64,000 nucleotides of DNA, taken from Bradyrhizobium sp. CCH5-F6. GTDB lineage: Bacteria; Pseudomonadota; Alphaproteobacteria; Rhizobiales; Xanthobacteraceae. Shown piece by piece: positions 16,202-25,392 of this stretch; the stretch's first letter is position 1; each line of letters starts with the position of its first letter. Under the pieces are notes generated by a model that was given only the letters and a program-made list of their open reading frames with translations, made no database searches and was not told the origin of the DNA. The position numbers and the translations under genes were made by a program. Location of the stretch: the NCBI RefSeq assembly GCF_001556045.1, contig NZ_LSIC01000047.1, forward strand, positions 99,185 through 163,184, given 5' to 3'.

Positions 16202-18969
16202 GCGAGCACTCCCTTCAGGAGGTTCGAGGTGACCGGCAGCGCGCGGAAGCGGTGACCGGTGGCGTCATGAATGGCGTTGATCAGCGCCGGCACGATCGGG
16301 ATCATGACGACCTCCGCCATGCCCTTGGGAGCCTCATCCGCGGTCTGCGGCTTCAGCATCTCGATCTCGAGATCGCGCAGCGGCAGGTCCGAGCCGCGCG
16401 CGACCAGGTAGCGGCCGAGATTCCATTCGCCGTTGCCGGGCCCGCCTTCGAACGGCGGCAGGGTTTCCAGCAGCGCGTAGCCGACGCCCATGGCAAAGCC
16501 GCCGTGGGACTGACCCATCACCACCTCAGGCACGAGCGCCGTGCCGCATTCGAACACGCTGTAGGCCTTGGCGATGCGCAAGTTCCCGCTGGCCCGCTCG
16601 ATCTCGACGCGAACGAGCGTGCCGCACATCGAGGTATAGGCGGTGCCGATGCGGTTGTTGTCGGTCGGCGGAAACTTGACGCTGGTGCGGCCGATCCGCT
16701 CGAACCTGCCGTTGCCGCGGCGGATCGCCAGCGCGTCGATCTCGGCGCGGTACTGCTCGCCGAACAGGGGGAAGCGGGCGCGCGACCAGGCCCAGCGGGA
16801 GAAGCTGTGCGCCACCGCGCCGGTGACGAAGCCGCGCGCATGGGCGGTGGCCGCGAGCACGGGCAGGGCCAGCGGGGCGAGGCCGGGCATGGTGAGCTGG
16901 CCGTTCTGCCAGCGCGCGCTCGTCCATTGTCTGGCGCGCGGATCGCTCTTCGGGATGCGCCACAGCTCGAGCGCCGCGGGCCACAGGCCGAAGCGGAAGA
17001 TGACGCGGGCCGCTTCCGCCGAGGAATGCGTGCCGACATGCGCGCCGATCGAGGCCGAAGTCGCCGAGCTGATCGTGGGCACCCAGCGCGGATTGCGCTC
17101 GGCAGCGTCCTGGGTCTTCTGGTCCATCGTGTAGGGATCGCCCGAGGTGACGAGGCCGAGGACGTCGTAGCTGTCGACGCGGGCGACCGAGACCTCGTCG
17201 GCGATGGCGCCGAGATGGCCGGCAACGCGGTTTGCCAGCGCCGTGCCGATGCCGTTGCCCATCTCGACATGGTCGCAGAAGATCGCGATCCTGCCGTCAG
17301 GGGAGAGCTCGACGCGGCCGAGCGAGCAGTCCGCACCGGAGCCGTAATCCTTGGTCACGCAGGCAACCCCCGTGCCGATCAGCCGGTCGGAAGACGCCTG
17401 CTTGAACTGCGCGCGCTGCTGCCAGATCGGATGCCGTTCCAGCTTGTCCAGGATCTCGGGCGTGCGCACCGAGACGATGTAGGGATTGCCGGTCATGGTC
17501 CGGCCGTTCTGCTTGAGTGCGTTGCGGCGGCGGAACTCGATCGGATCGAGCTTGAGCTCGCTGGCCGCCTCGTCGATCAGCACCTCGAGCGCGGTCATCG
17601 CCTGCAGCGTGCCGTAGCCGCGCATCGAGCCTGCGGTCACGCCGCGCGAATGCATCGCCACCGTGGTGACGTCGACCTTGGGGATGTCGTAGATGCCGAT
17701 CGCGCCGGTCGCGGCCACCACGGCGACATTGGCGGAGAAATTAGCGAGCCCGCCACCGTCGAGCACGTGATCGGCGGCGAAGGCCTTGATCAAGCCGGTG
17801 TTGCGATCGATGCCGATGCGCGAGCGCATCTTGATCGGGTGACGCTTGATGCCGCCCTGGAACTGCTGGTAGCGGTCGTGCGCCAGCCGCACCGGCTTGC
17901 CGGGGAAACAGATCGCGGCCAGCGCGACATAGAGGATGAAGGGGGTGTGGTCACGCCCGCCAAAACCGCCGCCGACATGGGCGAATTGCGCGTTGATGTG
18001 CGAGGGCTTGTAGGGGGCGCGCGCCTTGGCGAGCAGATGTGCGAGCGACTCCGCGGCCTCGTAAGGCGATTGCACGCCGAGCACCAGCTCGAGATTGCCG
18101 CCTTTGCCGCTGTACCAGGCGAGCCCGCATTCCGGCTCCAGGAACATCGGATCGACCGACTGCGTCTCGAACTCGCGGTCCAGCACCAGGAGCGAAGCAT
18201 CCTCCGCCGCGAGCTCGGAGCGGATCTGTTCGCCATATCTGGCGGCCTTGGCGTAATCGGGCGGCATCTCCTTCGCAAGCGGCGACCACACCGGCAGCGC
18301 GGCGCTCTGCACCTTCTTGGGCGAGACCCAGCCGGCCTGGATCGGCGAATAGACATCGGGCTTCTCGGGCGATGAGCCGGCCACGCGCGTGAAGCGATAG
18401 GCGCCGTAGTCGGGCGCAATCACCGGGCCAGTCTCCTCGCCGAATTTCACGAAGGTGCCGTCGCGCAGGGCGAGGCGTGCCCGGTCGAAGGCGTCGAATG
18501 TCTCGAAGATCAGCAGCGCCACCGGCTGCCCCAGATAGAGCGGCGTCTTGCCGAGCGGGCAGAACAGGTCGCCGGCGTAGAACGCCGGAACCTGCGTGCC
18601 GATGCGGTCGAGATCGGCGGCGGTGACGACGACGGAAGGTTTTAGCGCACCCTCGAGCCGGGTGAGGTCGAGACCGGTATAGACATGCGTGGCGTCATTG
18701 GCGCGGATCAGGATCGCATGCGAGGTGGTCTGCGGCCAGCCGGGGAGATCGTTGGCGCGGAAGTCGGAGGCGTAGAGCTTTGCACCGGTGACCTTTGCGA
18801 CACCGTCGACACGGCCGGCGCCTTTGGCCGCGGGGTTGAACTGCCCTCGTCCGGGAAGCGTCTCGTGCGCCGCGAAGGGAACGCTTGCCGCCGAAGCGAG
18901 GTGCGACAGGCTGACCGAAATGCCTCCCGCCGACAACCACTTCACGAACGCGCGTCGCGAAGGCCGCAT
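16198..18969 (-). CDS. Molybdopterin catalytic subunit of an IorB-like hydroxylase/aldehyde dehydrogenase
   Basis: Predicted 923 aa. It begins with a Tat signal (SRRAFVKWLSAGGISVSLSH). The sequence holds xanthine-oxidase family Mo-binding landmarks: HVGGGFGGRDHTPF, RGVTAGSMRGYGTLQAMTAL, VEMGNGIGTALAN and GQSHGGFAMGVGYALLE. With the 2Fe-2S and dihaem subunits it forms a three-part oxidoreductase that hydroxylates an N-heterocycle or oxidises an aldehyde in the periplasm. An alternative ATG six codons upstream (18987) exists; 18969 puts the twin arginines near the terminus. Substrate unknown. Confidence 0.93.
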   Translation of the reverse strand: MRPSRRAFVKWLSAGGISVSLSHLASAASVPFAAHETLPGRGQFNPAAKGAGRVDGVAKVTGAKLYASDFRANDLPGWPQTTSHAILIRANDATHVYTGLDLTRLEGALKPSVVVTAADLDRIGTQVPAFYAGDLFCPLGKTPLYLGQPVALLIFETFDAFDRARLALRDGTFVKFGEETGPVIAPDYGAYRFTRVAGSSPEKPDVYSPIQAGWVSPKKVQSAALPVWSPLAKEMPPDYAKAARYGEQIRSELAAEDASLLVLDREFETQSVDPMFLEPECGLAWYSGKGGNLELVLGVQSPYEAAESLAHLLAKARAPYKPSHINAQFAHVGGGFGGRDHTPFILYVALAAICFPGKPVRLAHDRYQQFQGGIKRHPIKMRSRIGIDRNTGLIKAFAADHVLDGGGLANFSANVAVVAATGAIGIYDIPKVDVTTVAMHSRGVTAGSMRGYGTLQAMTALEVLIDEAASELKLDPIEFRRRNALKQNGRTMTGNPYIVSVRTPEILDKLERHPIWQQRAQFKQASSDRLIGTGVACVTKDYGSGADCSLGRVELSPDGRIAIFCDHVEMGNGIGTALANRVAGHLGAIADEVSVARVDSYDVLGLVTSGDPYTMDQKTQDAAERNPRWVPTISSATSASIGAHVGTHSSAEAARVIFRFGLWPAALELWRIPKSDPRARQWTSARWQNGQLTMPGLAPLALPVLAATAHARGFVTGAVAHSFSRWAWSRARFPLFGEQYRAEIDALAIRRGNGRFERIGRTSVKFPPTDNNRIGTAYTSMCGTLVRVEIERASGNLRIAKAYSVFECGTALVPEVVMGQSHGGFAMGVGYALLETLPPFEGGPGNGEWNLGRYLVARGSDLPLRDLEIEMLKPQTADEAPKGMAEVVMIPIVPALINAIHDATGHRFRALPVTSNLLKGVLA

Positions 18970-18992
18970 GATCTGATCCTTGTGCAAGGTTC

Positions 18993-19092
18993 TAAAGCGC
19001 GATGCGATCAGGATGAAACGTCATCGCGCTTTAGGTCGTTGTTTGAGCATGATCTTTCGGAAAACCGCTGCGCACTTTTCCAGATCATGCTT
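18993..19092 (+). repeat. Dispersed palindromic repeat, family A copy 1
   Basis: Two hairpins in tandem: TAAAGCGCGATG (18993-19004) pairs with CATCGCGCTTTA (19022-19033), and GCATGATCT pairs with AGATCATGC ending near 19090. Close copies lie at 32003-32096 and 54905-55006. This copy sits between the divergent Mo-hydroxylase and multicopper oxidase genes. Confidence 0.85.
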
Positions 19093-19313
19093 CAGAGGCT
19101 CACAATGCCGACGGCGTCGCTGCCGTTGGTACGCGCCGACGCTGGTCCGAAGCTGTCACGATTCGTCATGCACGCATAGAATCGGCAGGCCGTTTACATC
19201 CGATGAAGACGCCGCGTGCCGTGCGTGCGCGGATTGAGAAACCGTTTCCGCTTGCCTTGCAGTCGAATCAAATTGAAAGAACGGATCGCGGCAACGGGGG
19301 CGGGAGACCGACA

Positions 19314-20912
19314 ATGCAGCACGATCCGAACGACGGCGCTTCGGCCAGCTTCGTGACCGGCACGACGACATTGTCGCGGCGCCGGCTGCTTGGCGCAGCG
19401 AGCGCGTTGTCGCTGATCGCAGGTGGCGCGAAGGCGCAGCATGCGATGCACAAGCATGCGGGCGCCTCGCGCAATGCGGACATGTCGCCGACCATGGGCA
19501 TGGTGCCGGAGACGCCGATTCCCGCCATGGATCAGCCGCTGGTCGAGCCCGAGGTGCGGCGGTCGGTGGGCGGCGTGTTGAGCACGACCTTGCGCGTCGG
19601 TTACGCCTATCGCCAGATCGGTGGGGTCAGGCTCTATGTCCGGTCCTACGAAGGCGGCAGCCCCGGACCGACGCTGCGCATGAAGCCCGGCGAGACGCTG
19701 CGGATCAAGATGACCAACGATTTGCCGCCGAACCGCGACGCGCTGCCGGCCGACATCAGCCGTCCACACCAGTTCAACAACACCAATTTCCATTTCCACG
19801 GGGCCCATGCGAGCCCGAGCGGCATCGCCGACAACGTGATGCGCTCGATGGCGCCCGGCCACAGCTACAACATCGAGATCACGCTACCGGCCGACCACAC
19901 GCGCGGCACCTACTGGTACCATCCGCATCACCACGGCAGCGCCGACATCCAGATGTCGAGCGGAATGGTTGGCGCCATCATCATCGAGGGCGATTTTGCC
20001 GACGTGCCCGAGATCACGGCCGCGCGCGAGCGCCTGCTGGTGCTGACGCAGGTGGTGTTCGACGCCAACGGCATGGTGGAGAATTTCGAGACGCTGTTTC
20101 CGGAGACCGCGACGCGGTTCCTCGCGATCAACGGCCAGCGGCGGCCGGTGATCGAGATGCGGCCGGGCGAGGTGCAGCGCTGGCGCATTCTCAATGCGGC
20201 CTATCAGGACGACATGCTGCTCGATCTCGAGAAGCACGATCTCCATGCGATCGCCTATGACGGCATCCAGCTCGGCGCGGTGCAGCCGATGAAGCAGCTC
20301 CTGATCGCGCCGGGCCAGCGGGCGGACATCCTGGTCAAGGCGGGCGCTGCCGGCACCTACGCCCTCAACGCGGCGCCCTACGATCAGGGCCATCCGTCGC
20401 CCACCGGGCCGCTGGCGCGGATCGTGGTCTCGGGCGCTCCGATGGACATGAAGCTGCCGCGCAATCTCCCGCCGGCGCCGCTCGCAACCATTAACGACGC
20501 GGAGATCACGGGCCGCCGCAAGCTGGTTCTCTCCGCCACCGCGCCGGAAGCGGATGCCGCGGGGCACTGGCAGGAGTTCGGCTTCTTCATCGATGGCAAG
20601 AAGTTCGATCCGTCGCGGATCGATCACCGGGTCAAGCTCGGCGCGGTCGAGGAATGGACCATCGTCAACACGCACGAGCATGACGACCACGTCTTCCACA
20701 TCCACACCAATCCGTTCCAGGTGGTCTCGGTCAACGGCAAGGCGCTGGCGACCCCGGAATGGCGGGATTCGGTGATCGTGGAGCGCAAGGGCGGCGAGGT
20801 CGTGTTCCGCTCCCGCTTCCTCGATTTCACCGGCGTCTTCATGCTCCACTGCCACATGATGAACCATGAGGAGATGGGCATGATGCAGACGGTCGAGGTC
20901 TACAAGCCCTAA
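19314..20912 (+). CDS. Tat-exported multicopper oxidase (CueO/laccase type)
   Basis: Predicted 532 aa. Tat signal SRRRLLGAASALSLIAGGAK. All four copper-ligand segments are present: NFHFHGAH, YWYHPHHHG, HVFHIHTNPFQV and the C-terminal HCHMMNHEEMGMM with its axial Met. A Met/His-rich stretch right after the signal (MHKHAGASRNADMSPTMGM) could bind extra copper. It oxidises Cu(I) or phenolic substrates with O2 in the periplasm. ATG 19314 is preferred over an upstream ATG at 19203, which would bury the Tat motif about 58 residues in. Divergent from the Mo-hydroxylase operon. Confidence 0.92.
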   Translation: MQHDPNDGASASFVTGTTTLSRRRLLGAASALSLIAGGAKAQHAMHKHAGASRNADMSPTMGMVPETPIPAMDQPLVEPEVRRSVGGVLSTTLRVGYAYRQIGGVRLYVRSYEGGSPGPTLRMKPGETLRIKMTNDLPPNRDALPADISRPHQFNNTNFHFHGAHASPSGIADNVMRSMAPGHSYNIEITLPADHTRGTYWYHPHHHGSADIQMSSGMVGAIIIEGDFADVPEITAARERLLVLTQVVFDANGMVENFETLFPETATRFLAINGQRRPVIEMRPGEVQRWRILNAAYQDDMLLDLEKHDLHAIAYDGIQLGAVQPMKQLLIAPGQRADILVKAGAAGTYALNAAPYDQGHPSPTGPLARIVVSGAPMDMKLPRNLPPAPLATINDAEITGRRKLVLSATAPEADAAGHWQEFGFFIDGKKFDPSRIDHRVKLGAVEEWTIVNTHEHDDHVFHIHTNPFQVVSVNGKALATPEWRDSVIVERKGGEVVFRSRFLDFTGVFMLHCHMMNHEEMGMMQTVEVYKP

Positions 20913-21031
20913 GCCGCTGGGCGAATTGCGGGAATTTGGCCTCTGCCGAGGCGGAATCCGGGTGCGGCCGGGCTTCCCCTGGAAGCCCGCATGGCCTATG
21001 ACGCTGCAACGCAAAAATTCCCCAAAGACCC

Positions 21032-22654
21032 ATGATCCGCCTCGACAACGTCAGCAAGCAAGCCGGCCACCAGATCCTGTTCATCGAAGCCTCCGCCGCC
21101 CTCAACAAGGGCGAGAAGATCGGGCTCGTCGGCCCGAACGGCGCCGGCAAGACCACCCTGTTCCGGATGATTGCCGGCGAGGAGCTGCCCGACGAGGGGC
21201 AGGTGTCCACCGATCGCGGCATCACCATCGGCTATTTCAACCAGGACGTCGGCGAGATGAGCGGCCGCAGCGCGGTGGCCGAAGTGATGAATGGCGCGGG
21301 TCCCGTCAGCGAAGTGGCGGCCGAACTGCGCGAGCTCGAGGCCGCCATGGCGGACCCCGACAAGGCCGACCAGATGGACGAGATCATCGCCCGCTACGGC
21401 GAGGTGCAGCACCGGTTCGAGGAGCTCGACGGCTATGCGCTCGATGGGCGTGCGCGCGAGGCGCTGTCCGGACTCGGTTTCAGCCAGGAGATGATGGACG
21501 GCGACGTCGGCAAGCTCTCCGGCGGCTGGAAGATGCGCGTGGCGCTGGCGCGCATCCTCCTGATGCGTCCCGACGTGATGCTGCTCGACGAGCCGAGCAA
21601 CCATCTCGATCTCGAAAGCCTGATCTGGCTGGAAAAATTCCTGCACGACTACGAAGGCACGCTGCTGATGACCTCGCACGACCGCGAGTTCATCAACCGC
21701 GTCATCTCCAAGGTGATCGAGATCGATTCCGGATCGCTCACCACCTACACCGGCGATTACGAATTCTACGAGCAGCAGCGCGCGCAGAACGAGAAGCAGC
21801 AACAGGCGCAGTTCGAGCGCCAGCAGGCCATGCTCGCCAAGGAAATCAAATTCATCGAGCGCTTCAAGGCGCGCGCCTCGCATGCCGCGCAGGTGCAGAG
21901 CCGGGTGAAAAAGCTCGACAAGATCGAGCGGGTCGAGCCGCCGCGCCGCCGCCAGAGCGTGGCGTTCGACTTTCCGCCGGCGCCGCGCTCGGGCGAGGAC
22001 GTCGTCGCGCTCAAGAACGTGCACAAGGGCTACGGCAGCAAGCGCATCTATGATGGCCTCGACTTCATGATCCGACGCCGCGAGCGCTGGTGCGTGATGG
22101 GCGTCAACGGCGCCGGCAAGTCGACGCTGCTCAAGCTGATCGCCGGCGCGAGCGAGCCGGACCAGGGCACGGTGGCGCTCGGGGGTAGTGTCAAGATGGG
22201 CTATTTCGCCCAGCACGCGATGGACCTGCTCGACGGCGAGCGCACCGTGTTCCAATCGCTCGAAGATCAGTTTCCGACCGCGGGGCAGGGCTCCTTGCGC
22301 GCGCTCGCCGGCTGCTTCGGCTTCTCCGGCGACGACGTCGAGAAGCGCTGCCGCGTTCTATCGGGCGGCGAGAAGGCGCGCCTCGTGATGGCCAAGATGC
22401 TGTTCGATCCGCCGAACTTCCTGGTGCTGGACGAGCCGACCAACCATCTCGACCTCGCCACCAAGGAGATGCTGATCAATGCGCTGTCGGATTTCGACGG
22501 CACCATGCTGTTCGTCTCGCACGACCGGCATTTCCTCAGCGTGCTCTCCAACCGCGTGCTGGAGCTGACGCCGGACGGCATCCATCAATATGGCGGCGGC
22601 TACACGGAGTATGTCGCGAAGACCGGGCAGGAAGCGCCGGGGTTGCGGAGCTAG
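21032..22654 (+). CDS. ABC-F family ATPase (ribosome-associated translation factor)
   Basis: Predicted 540 aa, two cassettes and no membrane segment. Cassette 1: Walker A GPNGAGKTT, signature LSGGW, Walker B MLLDEPSNHLD. Cassette 2: GVNGAGKST, LSGGE, LVLDEPTNHLD. Between them a charged, coiled-coil linker (QQRAQNEKQQQAQFERQQAM...) corresponds to the P-site tRNA interaction motif of ABC-F proteins (EttA, YbiT, Uup). It acts on stalled or initiating ribosomes. The exact subfamily cannot be settled by eye; the short C-terminus argues against Uup, which carries an extra coiled coil. Confidence 0.92.
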   Translation: MIRLDNVSKQAGHQILFIEASAALNKGEKIGLVGPNGAGKTTLFRMIAGEELPDEGQVSTDRGITIGYFNQDVGEMSGRSAVAEVMNGAGPVSEVAAELRELEAAMADPDKADQMDEIIARYGEVQHRFEELDGYALDGRAREALSGLGFSQEMMDGDVGKLSGGWKMRVALARILLMRPDVMLLDEPSNHLDLESLIWLEKFLHDYEGTLLMTSHDREFINRVISKVIEIDSGSLTTYTGDYEFYEQQRAQNEKQQQAQFERQQAMLAKEIKFIERFKARASHAAQVQSRVKKLDKIERVEPPRRRQSVAFDFPPAPRSGEDVVALKNVHKGYGSKRIYDGLDFMIRRRERWCVMGVNGAGKSTLLKLIAGASEPDQGTVALGGSVKMGYFAQHAMDLLDGERTVFQSLEDQFPTAGQGSLRALAGCFGFSGDDVEKRCRVLSGGEKARLVMAKMLFDPPNFLVLDEPTNHLDLATKEMLINALSDFDGTMLFVSHDRHFLSVLSNRVLELTPDGIHQYGGGYTEYVAKTGQEAPGLRS

Positions 22655-22661
22655 CGGTGGC

Positions 22662-22694
22662 GTAGCCCGGATGGAGCGATAGCGTAATCCGGGG
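22662..22694 (+). repeat. REP element downstream of the RAYT gene
   Basis: GTAGCCCGGATGGAGCGATA followed by GCGTAATCCGGGG forms a small imperfect hairpin. It is the same REP type found upstream of the RAYT (23295-23325) and as a full palindrome at 62990-63070. Confidence 0.8.
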
Positions 22695-22749
22695 TTCATG
22701 CCACTCGGGCAGTCGTGCGATGCGGACGGCCTGATCGCGCAACCGGGGA

Positions 22750-23283
22750 TCAGTCCCCGCGCTCACCGAAATTGCCGGTCGTCTTTCCTGCGCCGCCCCA
22801 ATCGGCAGGCAGCAAGCCGGCGCGAATGTAGCGGTGGAGTGAGGAATACGACCAATCCACCGGTGCCGCGACGAGGCCGTGCTTGACTGGATTGAAGTGG
22901 ATATAGTCGGCGCAGCGTTCGAAATCCGCGTCATCGCGGATGGTGTGCTCCCAGTACCGCCTCTGCCACAGCAAGAAATCACCGCGTCGATTGCGTGGTA
23001 TAGGTGTGCCCGAGGCGACCAGCCGATGGGTAAAACTGCTCTTGATCCGTTTCCAGCGAGCCGGAAAATCGGCGTCACCGTCCGGCAACGTCATGATGAT
23101 GTGCAGGTGATCAGGCAGGATCACGATCGCGTCGATCGTGAAGGGACGTTCGTTGCGGGCGACGCGAAATGCCGCACGCAGATGGTCGACATGATCAATC
23201 AGCGCGGATGACCGTCGATCATCGAGTGTCGCAGTGAAGAAGAACGCTCCGCCAGGAACAAGATTGCGACGATAGCGAACCAT
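22750..23283 (-). CDS. REP-associated tyrosine transposase (RAYT, Y1_Tnp family)
   Basis: Predicted 177 aa. The HUH metal-binding motif is visible as DHLHIIMTLP, and the catalytic tyrosine lies in CADYIHFNPVKHGLV, the order and spacing of Y1 (IS200/IS605-like) nucleases. The aromatic opening RYRRNLVPGGAFFFTATL is typical of RAYTs, single-copy domesticated transposases that nick REP hairpins and spread them. The gene is bracketed by matching REP sequences at both ends, which strongly supports the call. The chosen ATG (23283) lies just inside the upstream REP. All key residues appear intact. Confidence 0.92.
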   Translation of the reverse strand: MVRYRRNLVPGGAFFFTATLDDRRSSALIDHVDHLRAAFRVARNERPFTIDAIVILPDHLHIIMTLPDGDADFPARWKRIKSSFTHRLVASGTPIPRNRRGDFLLWQRRYWEHTIRDDADFERCADYIHFNPVKHGLVAAPVDWSYSSLHRYIRAGLLPADWGGAGKTTGNFGERGD

Positions 23284-23294
23284 GCGAGAGTTTT

Positions 23295-23325
23295 CCCGGA
23301 TTGCGCTTCGCTTCATCCGGGCTAC
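23295..23325 (-). repeat. REP element upstream of the RAYT gene
   Basis: CCCGGATTGCGCTTCGCTTC followed by ATCCGGGCTAC. It is the inverted counterpart of the REP at 22662-22694, so the transposase lies between two REPs facing each other. Confidence 0.85.
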
Positions 23326-23414
23326 GAAAAAATCGCGACAATTGCAAGAAAGTCGCTCGCTTGAAGATGTTCGGCGCCCCAGCTACGCTCCCTCAAAAAG
23401 GGAGCGAAACGGCG

Positions 23415-24290
23415 ATGAAGCAACTGCGTATCGGCGACATCACCATCGATGCGGTGATCGAGCGGGAGGGGCCGTGGCGGCGGCCGCAGGATTTTTTCCC
23501 GACCTATGACGAAGGCGTGTTCAAGCGCCATCTCCCGACGATGGAGCCGGAGGTGTTCGACGCCGCGCGCGGCATGATGGTGATCACCTACCAGACCTTC
23601 GTGGTGCGCACGCCGCGTTACACCATCCTGGTCGATACCTGCACCGGCGAGGACAAGGGACATCCGCCGCCGTTCGATTTCCCCGGCAAGGAGCGCTGGC
23701 GCAACGAGCTGTTCGCGCTCGGCATCGGCTTCGAGCAGATCGACTACGTGTTCTGCACCCATTTGCACATCGACCACACCGGCTGGAATACGAGCTTGCG
23801 CGACGGGCGCTGGGTGCCGACGTTCCCGAACGCGAAATACGTCTTCCACCGGGGGGAGTACGCGGCGTGGGAGGCCGAGCACGCCAAAGGCAGCAACCCG
23901 CCCGGCACTGTGTTTCGCGACAATTGCCTGCCGATCGTCGAGGCCGGGCAGGCGCTGCTGGTCGATGACGACTACGCGCTCGACGACACCGTCACGCTGA
24001 CGCCGACGCCGGGGCATTCGCCCTGCCATTGCTGCGTGAACATCTTCTCGAAGGGCCAGCGTGCGGTGGTCGCGGGCGACCTCATGCACCACCAGATCCA
24101 GTGTCGCGAGCCGGACTGGTCAGCGATGCCGGATTGGGACCCGAAGCAGTCGGCGGTGTCGCGGCGAAAATTCTTTGCGTCGGTTGCCGACACCGACACG
24201 CTGATCCTGCCGGTGCATTTTCCGGCGCCGACGGTGGGGCTGATTAAGCCTCTCGGCGATGCGTTCGACTATCAGTTCAGGCGGAGTTGA
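23415..24290 (+). CDS. MBL-fold metallo-hydrolase
   Basis: Predicted 291 aa, cytosolic. The metal-binding motif H-x-H-x-D-H is present as CTHLHIDHTGW, with further ligands in TPGHSPCHCC (His), VAGDLMHHQ (Asp) and ILPVHFPAP (His). The overall layout (long N-terminal region with HLPTMEPEVFDAARGMMVIT) matches N-acyl-homoserine-lactonase-like/MBL hydrolases of soil proteobacteria. Substrate not deducible; lactone or ester hydrolysis is plausible. Start ATG 23415 chosen at the first conserved residue (MKQLRIGDITI); the upstream in-frame part runs into REP sequence. Confidence 0.88.
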   Translation: MKQLRIGDITIDAVIEREGPWRRPQDFFPTYDEGVFKRHLPTMEPEVFDAARGMMVITYQTFVVRTPRYTILVDTCTGEDKGHPPPFDFPGKERWRNELFALGIGFEQIDYVFCTHLHIDHTGWNTSLRDGRWVPTFPNAKYVFHRGEYAAWEAEHAKGSNPPGTVFRDNCLPIVEAGQALLVDDDYALDDTVTLTPTPGHSPCHCCVNIFSKGQRAVVAGDLMHHQIQCREPDWSAMPDWDPKQSAVSRRKFFASVADTDTLILPVHFPAPTVGLIKPLGDAFDYQFRRS

Positions 24291-24328
24291 GGCGTGACGG
24301 GTTAGTATCGCGCCGACATCCAGTCTCG

Positions 24329-24450
24329 TGTCCCGGACGCGGTGAATGACGCGTCGCAGAGCCGGGATTCATCTGTCGGTCGGAGTGGGAAGCATAGGCC
24401 CCGGCTCTGCAGCGCACCGCTGAAGAGCGCTGCGCTGCGTCCGGGGCAGG
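24329..24450 (+). repeat. Nested inverted repeat (intergenic)
   Basis: Outer arms TCCCGGACGC (24331-24340) and GCGTCCGGGG (24437-24446); inner arms GCAGAGCCGGG (24356-24366) and CCCGGCTCTGC (24400-24410). It forms a long cruciform-capable element between convergent genes. I recognise this type as common in Bradyrhizobium genomes; no second copy lies in this window. Confidence 0.65.
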
Positions 24451-24474
24451 AGAGTGCTCGAAGTCTGGCGCGCC

Positions 24475-24723
24475 TTACGCGCCGGTCTCGCACTTCTTCA
24501 TGAAGCTGTTCTTGGCAGCGCCGGCGAGCGGCTTGCCATCGGCGCTGACCGCCTTGGGTGCGCAGGCGTCCGCCTTGCACTTCTTCAGGAACGAGGTCTT
24601 GGCGGCGCCGGCGAGCGGCTTGCCGTCCTTGCCGACGGCTTTGCTCTCGCAGGTTTCTTGTGCGAAGGCCGAGCCTGCTGCAAAGGCGGCAACGATCGCC
24701 GCGAGAAAAATCCGCTTCATCAT
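24475..24723 (-). CDS. PsiF-repeat exported protein
   Basis: Predicted 82 aa. Signal peptide to about residue 22 (AAIVAAFAAGSAFAQ). Two PsiF repeats follow: KAVGKDGKPLAGAAKTSFLK and KAVSADGKPLAGAAKNSFMK, each ending with a lysine-rich KKC. PsiF in E. coli is phosphate-starvation induced; function unknown. AGGAG lies six to seven bases upstream of ATG ATG. Four cysteines in the mature chain may form disulfides. Complete and well supported. Confidence 0.85.
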   Translation of the reverse strand: MMKRIFLAAIVAAFAAGSAFAQETCESKAVGKDGKPLAGAAKTSFLKKCKADACAPKAVSADGKPLAGAAKNSFMKKCETGA

Positions 24724-24919
24724 GGGTATCTCCTAACCAGAAATGGCCGGGAGATTGGAACCGGGAATCATGGCGCAATCAAGCAGGATGAGCGGACGTC
24801 GCGCAGTCGCCATGCAGATTTTTCCAGCGCGGTCGGAGACCGTCCATCCTTGTTGCACTGCTCGCTGACCCGGCCGCGCGATCCTGCTAGCGTCAGACGG
24901 CCGAGATGGAGAGAGCATC

Positions 24920-25387
24920 ATGATGGACGCCGTGATCCCGAAAGACCAGGCTACCGCCGATCAGCATTCTCACCTGGTTCGGCCCCAGGACATGGACTGG
25001 CAAAAGACTCGCTTTCCGGGCTGCGAGGCCAAGACGCTGTTGTTCGATCGCGGCACGGGCCTGATGACCGCCTTGATGCGCTTTGCGCCGGGATCGGTGC
25101 TGCCCGATCACGAGCATGTCGGCATCGAGCAGAGCTGGGTCATCGAAGGCGCGCTCGTCGACAAGGAGGGGCCGGCCAAGGGAATCGCCTGCAAGGCCGG
25201 CGAATTCATCTGGCGCGAGGCAGGCAGCCGTCACGCGGCGTGGTGCCCGGACGGGGCCTTGATCCTGGCGATCTTCCAGGTGCCGAACAAGTTCTTCGAG
25301 GCCGACGGCCGCGTCGTCGACGCCGCCGGCCAGGATTGGGACGAGACCTGGGGACACACCGGCGCGCAGCGGGCGCGCCGAAACTAG
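24920..25387 (+). CDS. Cupin-domain protein (ChrR-like cupin)
   Basis: Predicted 155 aa. A single cupin barrel with the metal motif around PDHEHVGIEQSWVIEGALVD (H, H, E/Q) and the second motif WREAGSRHAAWC (H). The closest general type is the anti-sigma-factor ChrR cupin fold; here no zinc-binding anti-sigma domain precedes it, so it is more likely a small metal-binding enzyme or sensor. GGAGAGAG precedes the double ATG (24920/24923). Convergent with the esterase gene, six bases apart. Confidence 0.8.
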   Translation: MMDAVIPKDQATADQHSHLVRPQDMDWQKTRFPGCEAKTLLFDRGTGLMTALMRFAPGSVLPDHEHVGIEQSWVIEGALVDKEGPAKGIACKAGEFIWREAGSRHAAWCPDGALILAIFQVPNKFFEADGRVVDAAGQDWDETWGHTGAQRARRN

Positions 25388-25392
25388 CAGCC

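Noticed and set aside
16252..18375. 707-codon plus-strand frame opposite the Mo-hydroxylase
   Set aside because: High-GC antisense shadow; the opposite strand has clear catalytic motifs and a Tat signal.
24302..24778. 158-codon minus-strand frame across the PsiF gene
   Set aside because: It reads through an intergenic repeat and overlaps PsiF, which has a signal peptide and ribosome site.
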